From NCBI GenBank assembly GCA_963971285.1, contig OZ020252.1, forward strand, positions 20,063,662 to 20,127,661: a DNA stretch of 64,000 bases, read 5' to 3'. The notes beneath the pieces are model-generated. The model was not told the origin of the DNA, searched no databases, and saw only the letters and a list, made by a program, of their open reading frames with translations. Both the position numbers and the translations under genes were made by a program. Shown here one piece after another: positions 32,901 through 44,900 of this stretch (position 1 is its first letter; each line of letters begins with the position of its first letter). Source of the stretch: Astropecten irregularis. Lineage: Eukaryota; Echinodermata; Asteroidea; Paxillosida; Astropectinidae.

Positions 32901-35900
32901 ACTAGAACAGCGAAGCTGTCATGGCTCGCTGCAGCCTTACGTGCAGTTACAAACATGATAGCAAATAAAAAACAAAACAACTTTAACATTTCACACGGAC
33001 GGACGGACGGCCCGATGGACGGACAGAAATCGGTATTACATCCACTCGCAAAGCTTCGCAGCAGCTCGCTAATAAACCACTGTTATATAGCACAATTTAC
33101 AATCAAAGATGTCTCTAAGTGCTTGTAAGAAAGGAGAAAGAAATAAACATGGACATAGAAGGATTCGCATAAACACAGTAAAAATACCCAAATAAACCAA
33201 CATTTCAATTTAAGAATAGATGTGTTTTAAGGAGCGCCTTAAACTGTTCAATAGTACCAGCTTGCTTAATGTTCTCTGGAATAGAGTTTGGGGGCACATC
33301 AATTGAGACTTGGATGAGGACCGCTCCCGTTTCTTCAAAAGGGCGTAGGGCTATGTCAGGAAGTTCAACATCATTCAACAATAACCGATGCCATAATATC
33401 AATCTCTGAAAGAAATAAGAAACCCTTGGTACCCTCCCTCTTCATTCAAAATGAGGGAACAATACGTGCCTTCAAGTCGCTGTTTTCCTCTCGGAGATTG
33501 TGAATCTCCGTCTGGACCGTCACTCCCGGCGCTTTCTTCAGTTCCTCATTCTCCTTCTGCACACGCTCAACGACCTTCTTCATCAAGCCGACGGTCCGCT
33601 CAAGCTCGGGCACCGTCTTACCACTGGTACCCAGGGACTACCGAGGAAACAAACAATGACACAAATGAAAATCCATAGAGGAAGTGAGTAAAAGGTAAAA
33701 AGACCTTGTGAATGAGAGAAACTTAGAGCATGATTGACGAACCTTTCTGAGGCCCAAGGTGGAACTGGCCGTTGACCCAGCCCGGCTTCGCCCTCTTTCT
33801 CTCTCCTGTTCCAAGTCAGCCCGCAGTGCTTCGTTGTACCTCTGCAGGTCCTCAATGCGCTGCTTGAGCCGTGGCACGTCCCTCTTGGCCTGCTCGGCGT
33901 CAAACCGCAGCTCCAGATTCTCCTGTGAGAGTTCCAAGATTTGCTTCTGCAGTTCGTCCTCACGTCCGGGCTCCGCAAATGCACCACTAGGTCCACTCTC
34001 CGACTGTTTTGCCATGAAAAAAGGAATTACAAGATTACGGTACCAACCAAATTGTCATGTGATGTTTACTGCTTTTGACTTGTACTCGACCATTGTTTGG
34101 TGAGCATGATATTCACAAGGAGTTTTGGCTGGCATAATGATTTTATTTTACCAAGGTTTTTGTTGCTAAAGGAAATTTTGGTGCTTAATCAGCTCTATGA
34201 AATTGGCCCCAGGTCTAACTTAAATTTAGACTTTCTACTTCCACTTCCCTTTCCTAGAATGAAGAGAAAGAAAAGATTGTGTGTTACCTCGTTTCTTCTG
34301 GCCAGGCGCTTGGTCATCTCTCGTTCCATCAGGTCCAGCTTGTCCTTGAGCTGCTTGTTCTGATGCTGAACCTCCTCCAGTCGAGACCCTTGACCTAGGG
34401 CCTCTTTACGCTTCAGAGATGCCACCTGAAACGTACAAGAAGATTGCTGAGGAAAACTCCTTCCGACTAGTGTGAAATCTCATGAGAACCGGGGGAGAAC
34501 CGGGGGAGAACCGGGGGAGAACCGGGGGAGAACCGGGGGAGAACCGGGGGAGAACCGGGGGAGAACCGGGGGAGAACCGGGGGAGAACCGGGGGAATGGA
34601 TTGGTTTACGGTCGGTCCAACATGGAAGGGTAAGGTACCCGCAGGTCAAACTCCTTCCGCCATGTCCTCAACAATTTTTGTTTACATTTTTTCGAAAACA
34701 TTTTGGTGCCCTCCCCTAACTATGTTTCTGCTTAAATCAAGAGTGACGTCAGAAACACTTTCCTGGTCACGTCCGCCAAAATACGCCCCAGGACAATTTT
34801 TGGTTTGGGGGAGGATGAGGGCAGGGTCTTCAACCAACCTCCTCCTCAAGCTCGTAGTTTCGCTTCTTCAGGTCCTCCAGGGCAGTGTCAGAGGTCAGAG
34901 TCTTCTTGGCTGATTCCAGTCTGGTTGACGTAGTGGATTTTACTCTCTCCGCCCTGATAACAAATATGAAAGCATATAATTACTGATTTGTTTTTGGTTT
35001 TATCTCCTATAAACGATGAATTTTTTTTTTGTATGTTCAATAAGCTGAACATGGATGTAGTAGGGGTGGGGAATATGGTAGTGGGCGGGAGCGAGTGATA
35101 TAAAGTGTGATCAACCTTCGGCCTTTGGCAATGACCCCTGACCTCTGACATTCTCACCTATTGAGGGCGTCCTTCATCATCTTATTGGCCTTCTGCAGCT
35201 GCTCGATCTCCTTGTCACGGTCTCGTAGCTTGGTCTTGAGACTCTCCACCCTCTTCTCCCACTTCTTACCCTCCTCCCATTTAGCCACCTCCACTGCACT
35301 CTTCAAAAATGGAAAAAATTAACAAAGCCTCACATTAACAACATTGAATGATCCTTGGGATATAGCAGTATGTGAGTGGTTTCATGGCTTCTGACTGCCA
35401 GATGAACAAAGATAATTGACTATTAGGGACACCACCAACATAGGGCTGGATAGCTCAGCTGGTAGAGTACCTGTACGGTATTCAGGAGGTCATTGATTCA
35501 AATCCTGCTCCAGTCAATGGTCCTTTTTTCACCTTTCAATAACTTAATGAATCAATCTAGTCAGTTTCCGTTGTGGTTATTTGATGATTAAGGTTGCAAA
35601 ACAATCGACAGATTGCATAACTAGCCGAAAGATCTCAACATTTACATTTGGAGGGCAGGACACGTATTACTGTTCAAAGGTTAACTTCGCAATGACATAT
35701 CATTCATTCATGAATTAATAAAACGTTCCATATATACCTGTTCCTTTTTGGGGTCGGAGGTCTTGCTCTTGACCTCTGACCCCTTTGTTTGTTGGAGCTG
35801 TTCCTCCAGTGATTGTATATGCTTCTTGAGGTTGTCCACCTCAGTGGAGGGTCCCCTCTCTGGCTCCTCCCCCTTCAGCGACGAAAGAAAATTCACAAAT

Positions 35901-38900
35901 CAAAATTATTCGCCATGACCCTATCAACCCAACCAAAGTTATCCCAAATGTTGGAAACAATCGCCTAATGAATATAAAATAAAACTGAAAATTCAAAATT
36001 TCTAACCCCGACGGTTATGTCATAGTGAGCCAAATGTCAATCTTTTTTAATTCTGAACCAACCTTATGACTTCTGTTCTGACTGTCCATCTTCTGCTGCA
36101 ATTTCTTGTGATCCTCTTGAATTTTCTGCAGAGCGGACGTCTTTTCTTCCAAATCCTGACAACAAGACAAACCAAATAAATAAATAAACAACCAAATAAA
36201 GAAATAAATAAACAGATCAAACATTTATAGAATAACAGGGCCTGTTTGTTTCGACATGTGATCAGTGATCTTGCAGATCCACGTCCTATGCATTTGTGCA
36301 AGTTTTTTTTTTACCTGTTTGAGTTCTTGCATTTGGTTGCTGAGGTCCGATGACTGGGCTTTTTGTCTCTTGACCTCTTTCCTAGCGGCATCCAGCTTCC
36401 CTCTGGTTTCATCAAGTTGATCCTGTGACAGTTATCGTAAGATTGACTTGATCAGGTAAAAAAACAACAATGCAAAACACCAGCAATTCAACAAGATTTG
36501 AGCATTGCTTGGAGTAAGGAGGGCCTGGCGTTTCGATCCTAGCAGGATCTTTGTCAAAGGCTAAAAAGGTCTTTGATAAAGGTGCTGCTAGGATTGAAAC
36601 GTCGGTCAGGCCTTCCTATAAAATCTAAGCATTATATATTTCAGGTCATTTTTTGGGGGTTGATGAGAAGTTTGCAGTAGTATATGACTCGGGGCAATAT
36701 GAGAGTAGTTTGGGAAAAATATGTGGTATCTCCCTCAAGGCCAGTCAATATTATATAAATATTACATGGTGTTTCCACAAACCGATGCACATGCCAATTG
36801 TCACCATGCAAAGTCTCAAATCTTTTTCAGAATGGTGAGGTTTATGTACCTTGATGTGTTTAGTCTCCCTCTCCAGCAGTCTCTGGACGTTGATCTGCTG
36901 CTCTTGGTCCTCGGCATTGGCCTTGACATTCTGCTGAGCCGTGTCTACCATGTCAGCTCTCAGCTTCAGCAGGGCTTGACTGAGAGACTAGCGGAGGGAA
37001 AAAAAACAGACGGCAATATCGACAAGTGAGATCAGAGGACATGTGAGTGAGATTTGACTGGGAAGAAGAACCTGTACAAGGCTTTGAGGAGGGACAGCAT
37101 GACGGCATCCCCGATCAGCCTGGCTTCATCTGGGCTTGGGCAGCCACCTCTAATCAAAAGGCCTTTTTCCCACTTGACCAATCTCAGGGGTGGCCCTGGG
37201 CAACACAGGGGTGAAAATAAGCCACGATTCCCACTTGATCTTTTAAAAGATCAAAAATAAAAGAGAAAAGACTTACGAAATACTGTGACTGTTTTTCACT
37301 GTTTTCTCATAAAGTGGCCACCGTATGGGACTGAAATTTTCACATATGGCTGTAATTGTATCTGTCTTGATATTTTTGCCCATGAATCTGTATTACTTTG
37401 ATAAAAACCAAAGTATGATATTACCTTTAAACCTTAACCATACCTTGTGTTGTTTTTCCTTCAGGGCTAGATCGTGCCTCAGTCTTTCCACCAGAGCTTT
37501 CATGGTCGTGGTTGGGGCTCGGGAGTTGGCTTCTTTCTGCAGATCAAGCTCGGACTGCATGTTCTTAATCTACGGAGGAAAACCAACAACTTGTCAGGTG
37601 TTTCCGCATTTCCTTTTGCAAAGCCAGGTTTGAATAATGCCTATTATTCTAATCAATCACATCTGATATGTGAATCCTTCCCTTGACAAAGGGTACTCTA
37701 CTGTTATATTGTATGAACTGGAACGGGCTACTACATAAAGTTACGTGACAGAAGTCCAGGACCAACACATTGTTAACCATGGGTGAGAATGGCACAAAGG
37801 CACCCGATCATTCCAAAGCACAATGGTTGTCTGTATGCACAAGATGCTTTATAAAATGGGAAAGGGCAAAGATGAATTCAAGCTTTGTACCTCTTCTTCT
37901 TTCTCTCGGATGACATTCTTCAGATCGGCGATTTCACCCTCCAGCCGTGCCACCTCAGCGTTGTGCCCACCAGCAATCCTAACAAAGATCGCCATAGAAA
38001 CAGAAGAGTTTGTTAATAATAGATTCTCAAACGTGAGCAAATTCAATGTGGCATAATACAAACTGTAGTTAGATTAAATTGACCATGGCAGCCAATCAAC
38101 TTAGCCATTTGAAGACGTTGCCTGAACTTGAATGTACAGAAGTAATTTAGTCAGAGCAGCCACATTGACAGCTGTTAATGTACTGTATTCTGGAGGTCGC
38201 TGGTTCGAATCCTGAACCAGTCAATTTGTCAATGACTTAAAATCAATCCAGTTAGTGTCCCTTGTGGTTATTTGATGCTTTTATTATTTTCAGAAGGGGA
38301 CCGGACTAGATGGTCAAAGAAAATGTGTTTTATGACCAGGGGTAGATTTCACCAAACCCTTCATAACTTAGGCCATAAAAAAAAATTGTTGTATTGGAGT
38401 AACGGAGGGTTGGAAAATAGGGGATGGCGGGCGGTTTTTTATATTTTTTTTATTTAATTTTTCCTGTATTAAATGCTTTTTTTCCTGTATATCACAGTAT
38501 TTGACTAGTCAAATAAAGACAAGAAATGACATAACAACTTTAACCAGTCTGGTTTCCATCTTTTGCTCCTTTTAAGCTTTTAATCTGCATACAAATTTGC
38601 GATTTTTTTTAAAATTTTATTTATTTATTTTTTTGGGGGTTTAAAATGTTTACGGTCGGGGCATATTTTTGGGTCGGGCGGGTTACGCCAATACAACAAT
38701 TTTTTTTTTATGGCCTCACTATCAATCATAGGACTTGTGATGCATAAAAACCCTAAGTAGGATAAGTAGGATACGATGGGTTATCCTTTGCAACTTCGAA
38801 GGTAGGGCTTGGTGAAGTCGACCCTTGCTCCTACCTTGCCTTCTCAGCTTTGTACTCCTGGACTTTACGTTCCAGGACCCCCTTCCACTTGCTGGTCTCT

Positions 38901-41900
38901 GTGTTGGCTGCCTTCAGCTTGATGGACATGGCTGCCAGGGAGTTGTCCTGCTCGGCCAGGAGATCCTCCAGCTCCTGCAGACGAGCCAGCTGCTTGTTGG
39001 TTGGAAGAGCAGCTCCGGGCTGGTTCACGAGGGTCTGGCGACGCGAAGCCGTTTCATGAGGGAAACAAAGTTACATTGTAAACTCAAAAACAAAAGTAGG
39101 ATTTGATGCTTTACCTCCTCGAACGCACCTAGTAGGTGCATAGGTGGACCTGAGTAGCAGTAGGCGGTTGTAGGTAGTGGATAGAAGTGGTTCTTGGTGA
39201 ATTTAGGGGAAGCAGACATGAGGAGGTAGCAAGGTAGGATGGACTGTAGACGGGGAATGTGGGGTGGGGACTGAGATGGCCACTGTACCCACCTGGGCAG
39301 CTTGCTTGAATTTACTGAAAGCAGCATCCGACTGTCCGTGCAGCTTCATCTGCAGTGCGTGCATGTTCTCAAGGTGCCTCTTGTGTTCAGTGGCCGATTC
39401 CTGCCAAAAGCAAGAGAGAAAGAAACCTGTCAATGAAATCTGGATAAACCTGTCCTGAAGGTCTCTCTGAATGCAATGAGGAAAACCTCTTAGTGAAAGA
39501 GAATCCAATGGGATGGGATTGGCAGCAGAGATTACGATTAAGAAGAGATTTAACCCATTTTGTGTTGCAGAATATTAAGAGAATAGAATGAGTAACTATT
39601 GGAATCATTTTAAACAAATCTTTCATTATTACAGAAAATGAAATTAAACATTAAATTGTCTTTCATTGCTTTTCAACTTTGACCTTAGGTTAATGAGTTT
39701 TAACCGCTCCGCGTGTGGTGGAACTATTTGCAGCTATCAAAAACTTCCCGCGATTCAAGATGAGTTTTTGTCTGCATCATAATGTAGCACACCCCTTCAA
39801 CATCAAAATGATGTTCACAAACTACAAACATATCCATAAATGGCAAATATATGCATATTCATTTTTATGTCTTTGTTATACGGAGGCAATCACCCGATCA
39901 AGTATACAATCAAACATGCTACTGACCTGCCGGGCTTCGTCCAATAATTCCACGTACTTCTGCAGTCCTTCCTCCTTCTTCTGCAAGCGAGCCTGTGCCG
40001 AACCAAGAAAAGATGACGATATTACATCAGGATTCATTGATGACAGACTTCACAATTCTCAACGAGATCAACGAGAAATCACAGATGGTCTTGAGCAAAC
40101 CCCTTAACAGTAGGATACACCAATGACTACGACCAGAGATTTATGTCCGAGCTCTTTTAACCAAGGGTGTTTTAACCAAGTGAGACATTTTGTTTGGGGG
40201 GTAAAACAAAGGATTGGAAAACAAAAACTGATCCCCCCTGGAAGGGAGGGAGTGTGCTAGCGACACCCACCTGCAAGCCCTCGATCTGGGTCTGGGCCAC
40301 CCGCAGAGCCTGCTTGTGCTCGCACGTCTCCTCCAGCGCCTTGAACCGCACCCCCTGGGCCATGCCGTCCTTGATGATCTCATCTCGTTCCGACGAGGCC
40401 GGCAGACGCAGCCGGAGCTCATTGATGACCTTGTCCCTCTGGAGGAGGTTGTCCTCTGTCTCCTTCAGCTGGGTCTCCGTGTCGGCCAGTTTCTGTCGGT
40501 GAAAGCGCAAAAATGATGAAACGCTATTACACAGAGCCTTCGGACTTTAGAGCTAGTGACATGAAGCAGGTGTTGATGGCAGGATACAGACACCAACCAT
40601 GGGGGGAAAAACAAAAACAGAGCCTGAAAGTTGACCCTTGGAATTCCAAAGAGCTGTGACCATTCCTTGTTATGTACTGAAAGAAGCACAGTATATGACG
40701 TAATAGCACAAATTGGCTGCCCTTATTGACAGGTTTTGGTCATTTAAACAGTGGCCCAATATGAGAAGATAGAAACAACCTATAAGTATCACTGCTTTAT
40801 AATTCTAATTTTACGTAACGAAAGACGACTCAAATTGGTCCAATCATTATGACATCTTCTTTGAGTGATCCCCTTTATACTGTTTCTCAGATTGCAGCAA
40901 TGCTAATGTTGCACACATCTTCAATGATCCTTGGGATATTGTGGTATGTAAGTGGTTTCATGGCAAAACAAATAAAGATAAGTGACAATTTGGGAAGCCC
41001 ACAATTCTTCTTCGTTGACCTTTCAATGATTTTGAAAATATAAAATCAACAAATACCCACACACAAGGGAAACTGACTGGATTTATTTTAAGTCATTGAA
41101 AAGTGAACAAAGCAAAATTTACTGGAGTGGTATTCGAACCAACGACCTCTGGATGAAAATATATTCGAAAACTAGAAGATGACTTGAATGATCGTGGGGC
41201 ATCCTGTTGTGATAATACCTTCTGCAGGGTCTTGTTATCTGCCCTGACATCTAGGATGGTCTTGATGTGGTTCTTGATGGATCTGATGGCGTGCTCCAAC
41301 TGACTAGAGATGGGAAGGCTAGGGTCCGGCAAGGAGCCTGTTGCTTCTTCAAACTGTAACAAAGATCAATGGAGAGCCATGAGACTGACGAAGAAAATTC
41401 ACTCTTTGGAAGATAGTTTGGGATCGGACGGATCTGATACCAGGAGATGTTAACATGAGAGAATTAAGACTAGAGGAATCTGAAGACTAAGAGCTCATAT
41501 AAAATTTTCTCAATACAAGTAATAAACTGCTGTAAACTGCTCATCAGCCAAAATGACCTAAAATATATCAAATGCTTAGAGTAAGGAGGGCCAGACGCAT
41601 TTCGATCCTAGCAGTAGAAAGATAGATGAATATTCCTAGCTTACCCTTAGGGCGGCATTGGCCATCTCCTTCTGCTGCCTCTCAAGACTGTCTATCATCC
41701 TCTCCAACTCCAGCTCTCGCTGTTCCCATAGCAACTGCCTCTCCTCAGACTCACGGGTGACACGGACGTTATCCTGCTCCAGGTAGGTGATGGTCTTCTC
41801 ATGTTTGGCCGACAGGCCGTCCAGAAACTTGTTCTGTGAAATACGGCCATAAAAACAGGATTACATTTTTTGAAAAAGAGGTCAGTTCTTAAATCTCTGC

Positions 41901-44900
41901 TGAACAGGCATCCAGTCTGGGTCCAATTCTGTGGCTCTGTTAACAGTATTAAAGTTAACTTGCGCTAAACTCCGTTTTGCCCTTGCTGCAAGCATATGTA
42001 GCAGGTTTTAGCTCACGCGGTATGCCAACTTCTCACACATTCTGTGCTTGCAGGGTTAGCTCAGAGTATCTGTAGCACAGTATCCGTCCGCTCTAGTACT
42101 GGGGGCAGATTCAGTGGTAGGCAGAAGCACTAGGCACTATCTGTACACAAGTCATCTTCCAAGTGTTGCAAGGGGCTGAATAAAGATAATATTATTCCCC
42201 CTGGTATTTTGAACAGTGATATTGAGGAAAGTTATTCTTGTTAAGGTTTCTGTTCACTCCAATCTTACAAACCTAGATGCATGATCCTTCTTCCATCCTC
42301 TGAACAGCTAGAGGGCTTTCCATTTAGCTCCTGGGTGATACATACTGTCCCTTTATCATACCCTCTACCCTCATCAAGCCCTACCTACAACCTCACAACA
42401 ACACTGAGAGAGGCAATCTGCCCTCTGTTAATACCTGCTCCTGCAGCCGTCCGATTTGTCGGGAGAGTTTGAGCTGCTGCAGTCTGGTGTCCTGCATCTT
42501 GGTGTGCCACTCTGCCACCTTGGCGGCACCTTTGCCATCCTGCAACGTCTGCATCAGCTCCTGCAGTCCATGGTGCTTCAGCTCCAGCTCCGCCAGCTGG
42601 TCCGATACTTTCTCCCTCTCGTACTTCAGCTGGATTGGGAGGGTGGGGTGGGGGAGACAGTAGGGTAATAAGGTTGAGTCTGACCTGTGGTCAATTCCAC
42701 TAAAGAACTAAAGATTGATCTTAAGATGAAATGAGCAACTCAAAGTTAAGAAAGCGTATACCCATATACCCTGGCTCTGCCCAGAAGAGTAGACCAAGCT
42801 ATTCCAACTTCTATTCCAATCAAGAGGAACAATAGGGGGTCCATGATTGCAGACATTAACACACGTGGATGTGTGTGTGGGTCGACTGTGTGCATGGGAA
42901 GCATCAAGCTCACTCCTCTCCAAAAATGTGGTGAAGTCTAAAGGTCATAATATATTCTCACCACTTTGACCTGGCTCTGCATCTCCTCTTTGTCCGTCTT
43001 CAGCTGCAGCATGGCTTTAGAGAACTTCTCCTGGTCGCCCAGCGGCACGGCACCGCTGAACTGCCGCCGTAGCTCCTGATTGAAGACAAAAAAGTGGGAG
43101 TAGGGGAAGGTTGGAAGACCAGATTTGTTTCAAAAAAGGACATTTAAAGGACATCGAACAGGAAGTTTACAGAAATAAGTAACACAGGTCAGGATAGTGG
43201 CTGTTTCTTGATCGGCACCATACCTGGATAGTTCTCTTGAGATGCCTGGCTTTGTTGCGGGCGTCCACCTGGCAGTGGTATAGACTCTGAGACCGTTCGT
43301 CCAACTGCCTCTCCAGACGCAGGCTCCTAGCTTCCAGCTTCTTGATCTTGGCATTGGCTGCCTCCAGCTTGCGGACAGCCGTACCCTCGCTGATCTGCAA
43401 GGCTACAATGTGATGATGCAGCTTGCCTACCAAGACAACAAGTCAAACGGCATATAAAAAATGGTAGCTTGAAGCATACATATACAAAACACGATACCTA
43501 AGAGTTGTTCATTTTCTGGTGTGTTTTTTTATATAGTTGACACATGCATTGGTTAGTTCAAAGAAAGTTTTTCAAAAAGTAAGGAATTTTATTATTAAAG
43601 GATCTTGAACTAGAAAGTTTTGCAAAAAGTAAGAAATTTTTAACAAGGTTCTTCATCAAGAAACCTTTGAGAAAGTAAATAATCTTAAGGTTCTTCTACT
43701 GTTCTTCACTTTTGATAGGAAATTGCACACAAATATGGACAATTCATAGAACGCAGCACACCATCCCAAATTCTGCTCCATCTCCAGATGAAATAATTTT
43801 GTTTGTCTCTGCATACCTATGATCGCCTTCTCGTTGCTCTGCGTCTGAATATCAATGAGCTGTTGCCGTAGTGATAACACCTCTTTCTCCCGTGAAACTT
43901 GTCTGGATTCCAGGGCTTTGGTCTGAAACGATGCCACTTCAACCATCTCCTAGAATGACATCAAACACAAAGACAAAGCCAAACAACACGTTAATTTCAC
44001 GAAAAAAAGACCAGAATCAACTAAAGATTTTTTTGTATCATTTACTTTTCAAGGTGAAGGGCATGAACCGAGATAAATGTATGCAGCGAAATCTCACAAT
44101 CACCAGGGGCTAATTTCATGGAACTGCTAAGCACAAAAATTTGCTTAGCACAAAAATGTCTTGCCCAATAAAACAAACCACCGTTAAAAACTTCATTTGA
44201 TGTTCATGGTCAGTGAACAACAGCCAAAGAACAATCACAACTGATACACAACTCATGGAAATTTGGTTGTAAACCCTGTTTTTATTAAGACAGAAATGTC
44301 ATGCTTTGCAAATTTTTGTGGTAAGCAGCGCCGTGAAATTGGCTCCGGACGAGAATAAAACCTTTTTTTTTCAAAAATTATATTTGTCGCTCCAGGCTGG
44401 CTATTCTCCTACTTTTCATAACAGGCAGGGTCTGGGGGAGTCTTTACCTTCAGCTTTTCGTTCTCCAGACGCAACGTGGCTTCTGACCTCTCTAACTCTC
44501 CGATGTGCCTCTTGTCCATGTCGCTGGCTGCTTTGGTGACGCAGGTGGTCAGCTCATCCCTCAATTCACCCTCGATCTTCTGCGCTTCCAAATTCAACCT
44601 CGTCAGCTGCCAGATAAAGAGGAAATATTATATTATATCCGGGTAATAAATGTATGTATGGCGAGTGCGTCTATCACATAGACTAGGAGGAGGGGTGGGG
44701 ACCTACCTCAGCAAACTTTTGTTCCAGTTCCAAGTTCCTGTTCTCCATTTCGGTCAGGGTCCGGCGTAGCTGGTCTTGTATCCGGACTGCATGCTCGGCA
44801 CGCTGCCTCTCGTTCAGCTCCTTCATCTCCATGGTGGTCAGTCGTTTGGCCAGAGACAGGTGCTCGCTGGTGCCCACGGTGGACTTCCCCACCACGCCAT

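Larger units (their letters stand above)
29944..41353 (-). other. CEP290: CEP290 exons 31-52 (C-terminal part)
   Basis: Exons in order: 41353-41219, 40492-40271, 39992-39927, 39400-39293, 39034-38835, 37978-37891, 37569-37444, 36987-36850, 36422-36315, 36155-36063, 35872-35738, 35300-35158, 34953-34839, 34425-34288, 34003-33743, 33637-33470, 32746-32540, 32067-31930, 31578-31409, 31286-31190, 30755-30633, 30105-29944. All introns are GT-AG except intron 46, whose donor is GC. Exon 41 has a plain but less certain acceptor (CTGAAG|GGGGAG). The final exon contains the strongly conserved FDPTFFEEIEDL block. Confidence 0.9.
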
